Of a DNA stretch of 64,000 nt, positions 49,478 to 60,659 are shown one piece after another. The stretch is from NCBI GenBank assembly GCA_013399895.1, contig VXBA01000387.1, forward strand, positions 1,026,461-1,090,460, read 5' to 3'. The notes under the pieces were generated by a model. It saw nothing but the letters and a program-made list of their open reading frames with translations, was not told the origin of the DNA and ran no database searches. The translations under genes were made by a program, and so were the position numbers. Origin of the DNA: Serilophus lunatus (Eukaryota; Chordata; Aves; Passeriformes; Eurylaimidae). The first letter of the stretch is position 1. Every line of letters starts with the position of its first letter.

Positions 49478-50639
49478 TCACTACTTCTGCATAAAGTCAG
49501 CTGTTTTCATATGTATTTATTGGTGTTTTGTTGTCTCATCACTTGTTCTTCGTGTGAATCAAATAATTCTTTGTTTTCTCTTCAAATGCCTTACAAAAAT
49601 AATTATTCCTATAAATAAGATGTTCAGCCAGCTTCCCCAACTTCATCCTTCCCATGTCTTAAAAAACTAAAAAAAAAAAAACAAACAAACCAAAAAACAG
49701 AGAAAACATATCTAAATCACCCCATATCAAGGCTGCTTCAATTCATCTAGCTCACATCCATGTTCTCCTGAGTAGAAAGGAAACTAGCAGTCCTGTGGTG
49801 CGCAACTTCAATATGAAACATCCATCTGAGACTGGATTCAGCATGTTCAGGAATCACAATGTGGGAGTCAGTGATCTAAACTTTGATTTAGAGTTAGTCA
49901 ATCCAGACTTCTTTTATAGCCAATGCAGATCAACAAGCAAAGGGCAATGGGTCTCTGAAGGTGCCTGTCACTTTCCTGGCTATAAAATGAGTCCAAGACA
50001 GCTCATTTATGCATGTGCAGTTGATTTTCAAACATTGGAGGTTGGGCAACATGAACCTCCTCCAATGGCTCTGCAAAAGCCAACCAACATACAACGATGC
50101 AGCTCTGCTTAAGCCATGCAGATGTGGCTCAACAGCTCTTGCACAAAAGGACATTAGCAATGTAGAATTCATGTGTTTGTATAGCAGGCCTCAAAATGCT
50201 GCTGTAATACATCTAAGAAAGAAGAACTGGAAATCCTAATGAAAGTATATTTGCATACAAATGAAAGTTATTTTTGCATGCACTATTCCCCCACCTACCA
50301 GTTTCATTCTCTTCTCAGAACCTCAAGGATGCATAAGACATGAGGAATTACTGCTGGATAGAAACCTGGTTCCCATTTCCAACAAAGAAAAGAAACAGCA
50401 AAATTTCTCACAAAATATGCTTGGCTATTTCTATGCATTGATGTGTTTAAGGAAAAGGGGGACAAAAAGCCTTCTCCTTTTTTTGTAACTTAAAAAAGGG
50501 GAAGAATAATGTTTCAAAGCAGAAAGTCAAAATGCTTCAGTTCAGAAAACTGAAGCAGAAATGAGAAAAAGGATAATCCCTCTGGGCCTCCCCCAAATTT
50601 TCAGAGAGCACAATGCTCTAAAAGATTTTATTGCAAGAT

Positions 50640-51170
50640 GACATTTTTACATTAGAACCTCTCTTTGAAGCCAAAAAAATATTTCGATAAAAAAATTATT
50701 ATTTTTTTTCACTGAGCACTGAATGTGCATTATTTTGTCTCTGAAGGATTCTCACATATTAACTGAGAGCTTTTTGCATCATCCTTTCCTAGGAACCTGT
50801 GTTTCTAACTTTCACTCCTCTCTCTCTCTCTCTCCTCCTCTCCCACTTTAATTTTATTATTATTTTTTTCTTTCGTTTCATAAGCTCTTAGCTTTTTAAT
50901 ATGAGAGCCTTTTATTTCTATAAAACTGCAGCTGCTTTCATTTAGTTTTATGGATTTAATGTATTTAGAGGTTCCAAGAGAAGCTTGGAGCTGGCGGTAT
51001 TATCCAGACATTTGCTGCTTAGTGCCTTTTCTAATGACAAGACTTATCTGATTCAGAACATTTCATATCTGTAGAAAAATTAATTCTCTCTCCCTTTGTC
51101 TTTAGGCCTCAAGATTTAATTTGTTCAGGGGATTCTTTCAAGCACTTTTTTTTTTTTTTTTCCCTTTGTA
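50640..51170. promoter_or_regulatory. candidate conserved non-coding element
   Basis: The block runs from CATTTTTACATTAG to the T-run at 51148. It includes TGTGCATTATTTTG, a CT microsatellite (50815-50844), and then the densest part at 50880-51070: CTTTTTAATATGAGAGCC, ATAAAACTGCAGCTGCTTTC, AGTTTTATGGATTTAATG and TCTAATGACAAGACTTATC. CAGCTG is an E-box, and TTTTATGG and TTTAATG are homeodomain-type. No frame is open. Conservation is inferred, not shown. Confidence 0.4.
50815..50844 (+). repeat. CT microsatellite
   Basis: About nine CT units are followed by CTCCTC-type pyrimidine units. It lies inside an otherwise unique block. Confidence 0.9.
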
Positions 51171-53476
51171 GATACCCTGATGACTTACTTCCAATGCTGA
51201 AGTTGTTCTTCCTACTGGCATTTTAGTATGAACCATTTGCAACTTGGTACTTGTGTGCTTTCCCATCGCCATAGCATATGAGCTGCTTTCAGTATTTAAT
51301 GTATTTTGTCCTCCTGATCTGCGATGTAAAGATCGCTATTCTCACCATTTTTACGCATATGGAAATGAAATGAAGAGGGAACTAGAGCTTGTATCTACAA
51401 TTAATCTATATTGATTTTAATATGAGCTGCTCATTTCAAGTATTCTTCTGAATCTAGCTCAAAATGTTTTATTCAAGGCTGAACAGGAAGTTTGCTGAAG
51501 GAGTGGAAGCAAACTTGGGCACGATATTAAGGTCACCATTCTTTACATGGGTACCACACACCAATCTATGGTTTGGTGTCCCTGGAAATGTTGTTCATGT
51601 GAAGCCAAAGAAACACATCCATCAGAGAAAACAGGTCAATGAATGGTAGAAAGTACTTTGGACATCAACTTTTGTACTGAGAAACACAGTAAGACAAACT
51701 GTGTAGTTTAAGATAACATCAGAGTTGAAACTGGGAGATAAAGCTGTCCTATGCTGGTTAGAGGTTGGGCGTTCAAGTATATTCAAGGCAAGTATATTCA
51801 TTTGACTACTTTGTCCTGTCATTGTTGTAACCCAAGGACAGCACCAGGATGCTAAGACATGGACCAAGACTTTGCAATTACTGAAACACCAACTCAGTTA
51901 TCATTTGCTATTACTCTGTCACCTCTGTTGCACAGGGTAAAACTACACCTGTTCAGAAACAGTTATTATCCATATCTATTTTCTCTAGTTCATCTCTCTG
52001 CTTTTTGTCCTCTGCAGTAACTCCTGAGGACCTTTAGAAGGCCTAATACTAGCCTTCTTCTTCACTCCATCTATTAACCTGATCAGCAATGAAAAAGTTC
52101 ATTGCAATATTCATCCATCATTTTAAGGCCTTATGATTAATATCCTTTAATACTTTTATGGAGAATTCATGCCTTGCAGAAGCACCATTTCTAATCACTT
52201 AGGCAGTTCAGTATCTTTCTTAGTTAAACTTTTTCTGAATTTTTCTAGCAATATTAAGAACTAGACCACATATCCATCATGAACTATTTTCAGATATTTA
52301 CTTTGTGCACCCTATTAAAAAATCCAAACAAAACAAACCCCAAACCTCTTGAATATATTTAATCAGTATTAGTTTTGCAATCTAAGCTTGAAAATGTATA
52401 TATTAAAAACTGACAACGAAATCAATTGCAATTAGATGTGAATTTAAATTTCTGAAGTTGTGAAATTATTGCAAGAACAATATTGTGGAAAAAAAGAAAC
52501 CAACCGTAGGGTCAGACAATAAACTTTCTCCAAAGTCATCAAAACTATTTTGTGCGTTTTTTCAAGTAAGCTACATGTGTCTTCTTCCTTTGGTAAGAAT
52601 AAAAACCATACTGAGATCTGAATTTGGGGTGACTGGGAGTGGGATTGGACTTAGAGATCAGAAAACAACAGCAACAGCAAAGTAAGTGTCATTGGCTTCT
52701 CTGGCCCCATTAAGACTTCCAGAAAGTTAAACTTTAAAATACTAAGGACATAAGTCTTACTGAGAAGGAAATACATTCTCATGTTTTTTGTTTCCATTTG
52801 TTTAAAGATCAGAGGGGTAAAAAACTCAAACTCCCTGTATGTCAAAAACCTGTCATCCTTATCCCTTGAAAAGCTCATGTTTATGAGGCATTTCAATAAA
52901 ATGAAGAGGAAAAGATTTGCTGTTTTGCTAGAGATCAAAGCCACAAAAAATACCTTCAGGTACACATAGCATAAGGTAGCTAAAGGGCACCCCTCAAACC
53001 CTATTATATGCATTCCCATGCACCTACTTTCAGGACTTTTAATGGGAAAGATTATAAAAAGCTGGTGTTGTATCAGTTGATAGGGGAAGGACAGTTGTAA
53101 CTGCATGTGGCACCATCCCTGTAATGGAGGAAAAGACAAGGAATAGGTATGAGGCTGGCTCCTTATTTCCCATCTGAGTCCCACAAGAATATTAAATATG
53201 AAGTGTGTTTTAGATGCCTCACTGGCCACCGAAGAAAGATTGTGCTAGGCACTGCACAGGGGCAGTCAGCATCTTGATGAGCTTACAACCTGAAAAGGCA
53301 AGGCAGCAAGAGGAGTTGGCAGCAAAAGGAGGTGACAGCAAGCAGCTTTTCAAGGACCACAACCAAAAGATCAAGCAAAAGGTGAAATGGAAGCAAACAC
53401 TAACTTTTCAGCCCAAAGGAATAATTGAATTAGGAGTAGCTGCTCTCTAGCCTGTCTAGCTACTAACTCCACATAT
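51171..53476. other. unique non-coding DNA, no gene seen
   Basis: It contains the longest real (gap-free) open frame of the window, 52651-53229 on the minus strand (192 codons), judged to be chance: leucine/phenylalanine-rich from AT-rich sequence, with no domain. Direct repeat CAAGTATATTCA occurs at 51774-51785 and 51789-51800. Confidence 0.45.
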
Positions 53477-53481
53477 GGCAC
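53477..53481 (+). repeat. 5-bp target-site duplication, left copy
   Basis: GGCAC immediately precedes the TGTAGTGGG start of the LTR and recurs directly after its CA end at 54561-54565. A 5-bp duplication is typical of ERVL-like (class III) integration. Confidence 0.8.
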
Positions 53482-53503
53482 TGTAGTGGGTTGAAAAGGG
53501 AGG

Positions 53504-54116
53504 NNNNNNNNNNNNNNNNNNNNNNNNNNNNNNNNNNNNNNNNNNNNNNNNNNNNNNNNNNNNNNNNNNNNNNNNNNNNNNNNNNNNNNNNNNNNNNNNN
53601 NNNNNNNNNNNNNNNNNNNNNNNNNNNNNNNNNNNNNNNNNNNNNNNNNNNNNNNNNNNNNNNNNNNNNNNNNNNNNNNNNNNNNNNNNNNNNNNNNNNN
53701 NNNNNNNNNNNNNNNNNNNNNNNNNNNNNNNNNNNNNNNNNNNNNNNNNNNNNNNNNNNNNNNNNNNNNNNNNNNNNNNNNNNNNNNNNNNNNNNNNNNN
53801 NNNNNNNNNNNNNNNNNNNNNNNNNNNNNNNNNNNNNNNNNNNNNNNNNNNNNNNNNNNNNNNNNNNNNNNNNNNNNNNNNNNNNNNNNNNNNNNNNNNN
53901 NNNNNNNNNNNNNNNNNNNNNNNNNNNNNNNNNNNNNNNNNNNNNNNNNNNNNNNNNNNNNNNNNNNNNNNNNNNNNNNNNNNNNNNNNNNNNNNNNNNN
54001 NNNNNNNNNNNNNNNNNNNNNNNNNNNNNNNNNNNNNNNNNNNNNNNNNNNNNNNNNNNNNNNNNNNNNNNNNNNNNNNNNNNNNNNNNNNNNNNNNNNN
54101 NNNNNNNNNNNNNNNN
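53504..54116. other. assembly gap (run of N)
   Basis: 613 undetermined bases sit inside the LTR element. The size may be an estimate. Long open frames crossing the run are artefacts of translating N. Confidence 0.99.
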
Positions 54117-54467
54117 CCCGTGGCTTGACTCAGCCCACCTCCATCGGCATTGGAGCCACACGAGCACAACTACAGGTTGAAAGCTTCCCCAAATAACATC
54201 CCGGGTTGGGGGGGGGAGAACCTTTCACTGTGTTGTTTTTTTTCAGAGATTCCAAGGGCTGGGAGTTGGCTACCCATCAGAGAGGGAGAAGAAAGAGAAA
54301 GTGGCTCTTCCTTTCCACTGCCTCTCTGTGGCCAGTTTGGCTGGCCTTTGAAAGCAGTTCCCTTATTCCTTTTTTCTTGGTTTTCCTTTTTGTGGTTTTG
54401 CTGGGTGCTTGTTTTTTTGTGTTGAGTCTGGGGTTCCCTAAACTGTGTTTCCTTTGGGCTCCAGACA

Positions 54468-54473
54468 AATAAA
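54468..54473 (+). promoter_or_regulatory. LTR polyadenylation signal
   Basis: AATAAA is followed by GTGTTTCGCTGTTGT, a GT-rich downstream element. It lies about 90 bases before the LTR end, as expected for the R/U5 junction. It could end transcripts that read in from the plus strand. Confidence 0.7.
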
Positions 54474-54521
54474 GTGTTTCGCTGTTGTCACATTCTGTCA
54501 TTCTTCTCGTCACTATTAAGA

Positions 54522-54535
54522 GTGCCCCCTAGTTA
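54522..54535 (-). promoter_or_regulatory. CTCF-like motif inside the LTR
   Basis: GTGCCCCCTAGTTA matches 12 of 14 positions of the CTCF core read on the minus strand (SYGCCMYCTRSTGG), with mismatches in the last two. LTRs are a known source of CTCF sites in vertebrates. Binding is inference. Confidence 0.35.
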
Positions 54536-54560
54536 ATATTGTGGTGCTTAAACCACCACA

Positions 54561-54565
54561 GGCAC
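54561..54565 (+). repeat. 5-bp target-site duplication, right copy
   Basis: GGCAC directly follows the CA end of the LTR and equals the left flank at 53477-53481. Confidence 0.8.
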
Positions 54566-56989
54566 ACACAAGTTTGGAGGAGAACTTGTGGAGAGAAGTG
54601 CTGCTCTACTCTGGACAGATGGACAGCAGAGAACTCTTCTCCGTCTCAGGATGGGACACACAGGAGTCTTCCCTGTAAACTCACACAACTAACCCAACCA
54701 TGGCTCTTCAGGCCAGTGCTTCACAATTCCTTCATGCAGGGTTCAGAGGACAGAGGGTGTTGTCACAGGTAGGAGCCGATGCATCTGGGATGGGGGAGTC
54801 GCAACAATAGATGTTTGTACACATCACAGACCCCCACTTCTTCTCAAAACACATTCTCCCTTGTTTAACTCCCCAACAGAGCCACAGGCAGAGCTGAATT
54901 CCATACGCTCCATTTCATATCCCTTCCCTTATAAACCTTTATTAAGGCTTTATGTTACACAACTATCACCGATACAAAACTATTGCATTTAGGCTTCCAG
55001 GAGACCGAGTGCATTAAAACTCCTTGCGTAGAATGGCAGGAACCAATTCCTCATTTTTACTGGCTGGGAACTGAACCTTAATAGGCCACAGAACACAAAA
55101 CTCATAAACCACTGGAGTAAGGGGAGGAGGAGAGAGGGGGAATAAAAAGAGAGGAGGAGGAGAAGTTTGTTGCTGAGGTTATGAAATTAGAACAGAACAA
55201 AACAAAAGACGTGAAGCAGGGTGCAGTGAGAAATTATCTACACACATGGCAGAGTTATCCCTGCCACCAATGCCCAGCAGCTGATAAGGAAACAAATAAA
55301 GCAGAACCATGCTCTTAACAAAAGAAAGTGTTGTTCCTTGGCACTTAAATAGCAGCAACCTTCATCTCCATCTCTGGTGCTCCTTAAGAGTGGTTGAGGA
55401 TTGCTGGCTCAGGCATGAGCTGCCTTTGCCTGGCAACCAACTCAGAGTCTGTCTGTCAGCTTGGTCTACAATTGTTTCATCCTGCCTTTCTCTTTCTCCA
55501 AGCATGAAGCAGGCTCTCCAAGGCAATTTATCAGACTTCAGCTCCATCCACCTTTTAGCCCATCTGAAAAGTGTATTCTCCTTACCTGCAGGTAGCAAGA
55601 TGGTTTGGACCTTTGAGTATTTCATCCTGTTCCCCTTCTTCTTATTTTGCTTTTGCAGCGCCACATTGGGAAGGTCTCAGAGGAGGGACCACCTGCTCTG
55701 AGAAGATACTTAACCCAACAGATTCACCTAAGAGGAAGCACCAGACACTCCTGCAGCTACGCATTCCTCTCACTGCTAGGCTTGATGTTAAAATAATTGT
55801 TTCTGCTGACAAGAACACATTCTGATTGCAAGAAAGCTTTTAAAAGAGGATGCAGGACAAAAAACAAAGCCCCAGAAACAAGCTCCGAAACAAAAGAAAA
55901 ACCCCAATAGCTGGAAGTTAATTTCTAAGAACTACTTTCCCTATTATATATCAGGGGCTCTGAATGCAGAAACAATTCTTCAGATTGGAGAGAAAAAGTG
56001 AAATCTACATCTCAGGATACTTCCCAGTTAAATTGAATTCTGCAACCATTTATTTTGATGAGGAAAGTTACTGCTGGGATCCCGCCATGCTACGTCACTC
56101 TGACCTGAACCACAATGGGCCGGGGATGACACCACTTCCTGGAAGAGCAAGAAGTCATTTCACTCCCTTATCCAAGAAGACGAACTTATTAGGAAATTAA
56201 ACAAGCTGAAGTGTGCAAGACAAGCCCAGGAAATGCAATTGTGCTCCAGTCAGAGTCAGAAGAACTGGCTGCTGTCCAGAAGTTGGAACAAGTTAGTCCC
56301 TGCATCAGTCAGTGTTTCTTCAAGTCAGAATGGAAGATAATCGGCCATTCTGGGCGCTAGAGGGTTATTTGCTAATGTGTTCTGACACTGAAAATGCAAA
56401 ATTACAAGATATATGGGAGTAGTTACCTTCCAGAATTTCAAGTTATCTAATGCCATTCATCTAACTACAAATCAGATTCTTAATACCCATGGTCAAAAGG
56501 AGCCTGATTCTAAAGGTAACAGTAGTATAAGCTAAGCTTACCTTGGGATCTGCCTGGTGTCATGTCACATCACATCACATCACAGCCTACCATCAAGAAT
56601 CTTCTCCCCTCGACATTAGGCTCTTCTTTTAAATTCTAAAATATTTCTAAAACTTCTAGGAAATAATTTTCAATTACAAAATCTGTGTGAATAAGAGATT
56701 AACATCTGAAACTAAAGGAATTTTTATTATTATTATTTTTCCCACTTTTTTCTAGAAATATTTTTAATTTGAAAAAATAAAATGCCTTTTTCTTCTGGGA
56801 AAGAAAATTGAGCAGTACAGGGAGGCTGCTGCACAAACCAGAAATCAGGCAGTACTAAGGCTCCGAGAAATTATAACCACAACCCAGCCTAAACACAGTG
56901 CTACAAGATGTTGAATTCTGCCATGCCAACCCTAGATCCATGTTGGCAAGGCTGAGACAGATGGTTGGTTATTCTTACCCAGCTGGGCT
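54566..56989. other. unique non-coding DNA, no gene seen
   Basis: No recognisable exon. The frame 55309-55701 (130 codons, plus) overlaps a 100-codon antisense frame and has no domain. A purine-rich tract (GGGGAGGAGGAGAGAGGGGG and neighbours) lies at 55119-55165. A CTCF-like motif of moderate quality, GCGCTAGAGGGTTA, lies at 56354-56367. Confidence 0.45.
56565..56584 (+). repeat. TCACA pentanucleotide repeat, four units
   Basis: There are four perfect tandem copies of TCACA. This is a short microsatellite and likely polymorphic. Confidence 0.95.
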
Positions 56990-57425
56990 GCTAGGGCAGC
57001 ACCAAATTTTCTCATTGAAAAGCTTTTCTCTATAAAAAGGTGGAAGAGACAATAGTTTTTTTAACATTTTTAATGATATCAAATTCAACTGAAACGAGCT
57101 ACTTTGTCATCACAGCTCGTTATCGATTGCAAGCTGAACATTCTCGGCAAAACTGGGACAAGCAAGAGTAAATCTTACATAAAAAGCACAGTTTTATTGA
57201 TCACAGCAGCCGCCACTGGCCCTCCACTGAAGCAACAACAAGCTACTTTAATAAAAATGTAATTCTCCAGTAGAAAGGAACCCATCTGCTTTCCAATCCA
57301 CTCTGCATCATACTTTTCCAAACGCTTTGGAGAGAGAAAGCAGACCAGTTCATCCCCCTGATAAAACACTATTACTATGCAGTAACACCACCACATTTGA
57401 TTTAAGTACATCTGGCATTTTCAGG
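56990..57425. promoter_or_regulatory. strong candidate conserved non-coding element
   Basis: The block is repeat-free over more than 400 bp, with balanced, non-simple AT-rich sequence: TTTTAATGATATCAAATTC, ACGAGCTACTTTGTCATCAC, GCTCGTTATCGATTGCAAGC, CAGTTTTATTGATCACAGC and ACTTTAATAAAAATGTAATTC. The 78-codon minus-strand frame 57175-57411 has no known motif. SOX-like CTTTGT and Hox/Cdx-like TTTTATTGATC cores are visible. Together with the blocks at 21.5 and 60 kb it is among the best non-coding candidates. Conservation is untested. Confidence 0.4.
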
Positions 57426-58087
57426 TGTAATGCCTGAAGCAATAATACTAAAAAAAACAGAACAACCCTAGTTACGCCCTCTGGGAGTTGCACGTGTGTG
57501 AACTAAGTAACTTATAGAATTCTTATTTCCATAGTATCAAGCTTTTTACATTCTGTAATGTATTTATCCTCCTACCACTCAGGGGAAGGAGAGATCAGTG
57601 CTGTTGCTCTTGCTTTCCCAGTGCTTACTTAGATCTTCATTTCCTGTGACATGGGATTTGGAAACCTTAATCTTGGTGTAGGCTGGAGACTAAGAGACTT
57701 GGTTGTGGTCATGCAGGAAGACATTGCTGTGACTGAAAGGCAGTTTGACAGCAATCACTGGTCAAACCACAGGCTCTGCTGGAAACCATTTGGTCAAACT
57801 GAGTGTGATAATTACAGCAGGTGTCCCTGAGGTTGTATTGGGACTTTTATCTCTATTTCAACAGCTAGAAAATTACATTGGGACTCACTGACACTGTTGT
57901 ACACATTTCCTTTACCATTGTCCAGACTGCCACATCAACATGCACTTTTATACTAAACATAGGGAAAAGAAGGCCCAGAACAGTGCTCTTTTGCTGAACC
58001 CCATAAGAAGTCCCTCCTCACTGTCACAAGCTGGACTCTCTCACAATAAAGGACACGCATGGCTCCTGTGTGGCTATGTGATGCTGG

Positions 58088-58101
58088 GGACTAGAGGGCC
58101 C
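58088..58101 (+). promoter_or_regulatory. CTCF-like motif
   Basis: GGACTAGAGGGCCC matches 11 of 14 positions of CCASYAGRKGGCRS, including the full YAGRKGGC core. It lies on the plus strand, pointing away from the minus-strand motif in the LTR at 54.5 kb. Confidence 0.3.
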
Positions 58102-59651
58102 CTGCTCAGCAAGCCGAGGAGTTAATGGAAGCAAAACAAATCCCCCTTATTTGCCTCAGGGTTAAGGGTCAGTGTAAGTAAATCATTAATTAACAGGCTG
58201 GCACCTCAGTGCTATTGACAGGGCTTTGTGTACACAGTGGGACTGTGGCACCCCCTGCAATTAAGCAGGCAGTGAACTTTCCTCCTCCTGCTGCCTCCCA
58301 CTCAGCTTGAGCAGGTTCACTATCCTCTGTCCTCGACAAAGGCTCCTCTTTGTTCTGCGTCTCTGCACAGGGTTTGATGTGCCACCCATGCTTACGCTTT
58401 TCTCCTGCCCAGCAAAGCTTCAGAAACCAAGCTTCTTCACTTTGTTGCTTTCCAACTTCATGCAGCACTTGCTCCTTTAGAAAAAGAATTCACTGGCTAT
58501 GCATTCATCAACATATGCATGTATTTTACTCCCCTGCTCAAGTGAAGATGCACCCATAGACACAAGAACTCACAGGTGTGTGATGATAACTCTTCAGCCT
58601 GAAGACACTAAAGTGTCTCAGAGGGGGAAAAAGTATTTAGCTCTTGGTCTCTAGAATTAAATAAAAATTTGAAAACTAATACCTTGCTAATGATATCTGG
58701 ATTTGTTTTTTCACTTCTGATCAAAACCGGTCTGTTGATAGCCTGATTTCTAAGCCAGATGGGAAAATTGCCATATAAAGAGCAATCATTTCAGAGGCTC
58801 CACAGGCACAGATCCTCTTAAGAATCATGCCTACAGGGTCAGAGGAGCTCCTAGGAAATTTGCTTGACCATTTTCTTCGCAGAGGAGTCTGCTTTCTCTT
58901 GGTTGCTTTGGGTTTCAGAGGTCTTGGCCTGCTGTCCGAAGGTCTGAGGTTGATAACAAAAGACCAGCTACCCCAGAGCTACGTCATGCCAAGATAAACA
59001 CTAGTTTTAGAGCTGATCTTCTAGTCCCAGGGAACTTCAGCTGCAAACTCAAGATCAAGGTTCATCATTTCCAAACTCAAAATTAAACATTTCATCAGCA
59101 TTACATGACGGGACAGCCCACAGTGTGCCAGTTCCCAAACTGCAAATCAGAGACTGTCCTGGCAAAATATTAATGTATATTTGTGTGCCTCCTAGGTGAA
59201 AACTCTTACAGATGTTCTGAGCTACTGAAACACTTCTGAAATAAAAACATCTCAACAGTCACCTTCCTCAATTCTTGAATCATTTTATTAGTTCAATTTT
59301 GTGTTAGCATCTTTGACATAATGTTTCACTTCAGATAGAAATGACATGAAAAATACTGCAACAGAATAGGAGCTCAGACCATCCTCTCCCTACCCCAAAC
59401 ACCTACAAATTTCTGTCATATTAGTCTGATTTTCACAACAGTTGGCCTCTCCCATTTTTTAATTTATATTTATGAAATTTTTAAGTCCCCTGTCATTACT
59501 TCATTATACCATTGAGAAACTACTTTGGGAAAACAGTACAGTAAAGGTCCTGTGGTACAAAATTGATTAGCTTTCCACAGCACTTTCTAGAGGGAGAACA
59601 AAAAGCACAGTCTGTGTAAAGCCACTTTTCTCCCTTTCACTTGTAGGCACT

Positions 59652-59682
59652 GGGGGTGGGGGGATGGGGAGTTGGGGGGGGG
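59652..59682 (+). other. predicted G-quadruplex motif
   Basis: G runs of 5, 6, 4 and 9 are separated by loops T, AT and AGTT. It is the strongest quadruplex-forming tract in the window. The CA-terminated flanks carry no simple repeat, so it is not part of a larger satellite. Confidence 0.75.
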
Positions 59683-60139
59683 TCTGAGGAAAACTGAGGG
59701 AGCAAAAAAATAGGGCTGGGTGTCTGCTGAAGCTGTGCAAGAACTTTGCTCAGTTTTTGAGGCTCCTTAGCTATGATGGACTAGAATGCCTTCAAGAATT
59801 TAGATAACTCATAAGACTGTCTCATTTCATAGCTTGAATGGCAAAATATTACTAAGTTTAAAGGTGCTTCCAATGCAACTGGGATTTCAAGTTTGCTGAT
59901 GAAACTACTCTGTTCCAACCTAGGCCTCCATGCCTCTCCCTTGCACCTAAGGTCTCTCTCCTTGCACTTGAACGTTGTTACAAAAAATGCTAATCTTCCC
60001 TTGAATTCTCTTATCTACAAAAAGAGAGTATGTACACACTCACAAAATGCCTCTATGCAGCACACTTGCATCCCGGTATTTCTGGTCACCGAGACAAAGG
60101 TTGAAGGGATCAACACTTTTCTCCTCGTTCAAAGTGCAC

Positions 60140-60480
60140 CGCTGGTATAAGCCGCCTTTGTCTTTCATCACCCAGTTCACAGCCCTTGCACTAGTTACAT
60201 GCAAATGCCACTCTGTTCGGTTCCCAAATCAAATGGATGTTAAAAGCAGAAAGCTGCTAGCAGCCAAATTAACAGCACATAATTAGTCTCATGCATAAAC
60301 CTCTTAAAAAAGTACAGGGCACTTGGTGTCAAGATTAGACAATTAACTTTGTCAGAGCACAGGAGAATGCACTGAAATGCTTACATTTGCACGGATGTAT
60401 AAAGTCTGCAATTCTCACCGGGACTCGTGTGAGTAAATACTCTAGGTCAAAGCCTTGACAGCCTTATTTAGATTTTACTC
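60140..60480. promoter_or_regulatory. strong candidate enhancer-like element with perfect octamer
   Basis: Repeat-free block. It holds a SOX-type CTTTGT (60156-60161), a perfect POU octamer ATGCAAAT (60199-60206), GCCAAATTAACAGCACATAATTAG, GATTAGACAATTAACTTTG (homeodomain/TCF), AGGTCAAAGCC (nuclear receptor half site) and TTTGCACGGATG. The combination of SOX and POU motifs within 45 bp resembles neural-progenitor enhancers. The two frames overlapping it (60047-60286 and 59893-60150) have no domains. A TGTGAGTAAATACTC piece near 60428 faintly recalls the sauropsid dyad repeat. Conservation and activity are inferred. Confidence 0.4.
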
Positions 60481-60659
60481 ACTTAGTGCAAGCTCTGCTC
60501 AAGTAAAGACCACATATAATCCAAGGAAAGACTTCAGTTTGTCTCTGTGTTTTGACAGCCTTTAAAAGACCGGCTGGAGCATAAGCAGGATCAGCAAAAG
60601 TAAGCCCTTCCATATACACAACTCTGTCTGAAACCAGTGCTGCTTTACATACTAGCCAA

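Larger units (their letters stand above)
53482..54560 (+). mobile_element. endogenous retrovirus LTR element, interior in gap
   Basis: The element opens with TGTAGTGGGTTG and closes with CTTAAACCACCACA, giving TG...CA ends with short imperfect inverted termini (TGTAGTGG against TGTGGTGG). The flanks carry identical GGCAC duplications. Near the 3' end CCAGACAAATAAAGTG supplies a polyadenylation signal followed by a GT-rich stretch, the R/U5 organisation of an LTR. About 613 bases are N, so it is unclear whether this is a solo LTR of about 1 kb or a longer provirus compressed into the gap; no gag, pol or env sequence is visible. Its start is shared with the older LTR fragment at 15.5 kb. The intact ends suggest it is the youngest insertion in the window. 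Confidence 0.85.
57426..60139. other. unique non-coding DNA with scattered motifs
   Basis: No exon is recognised; the 92-codon minus frame 58190-58468 is chance. A CTCF-like site lies at 58088-58101 and a G-quadruplex motif at 59652-59682 (separate entries). AAATCATTAATTAACAGG near 58180 is homeodomain-type. Confidence 0.45.

Noticed and set aside
51330..51400. Possible MIR-like tail (TCACCATTTTTACGCATATGGAAATG)
   Set aside because: Only one block fits and the continuation does not follow the expected order.
52651..53229. 192-codon open frame on the minus strand, the longest without N
   Set aside because: Composition follows local AT-rich sequence, with no domain, no signal-peptide and mature-domain pattern, and no splice context; overlapping frames exist on the other strand. 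A protein search would decide.
53456..54180. Three long frames (229-237 codons) across the N run
   Set aside because: Produced by translating undetermined bases; only a few real codons lie at each end.
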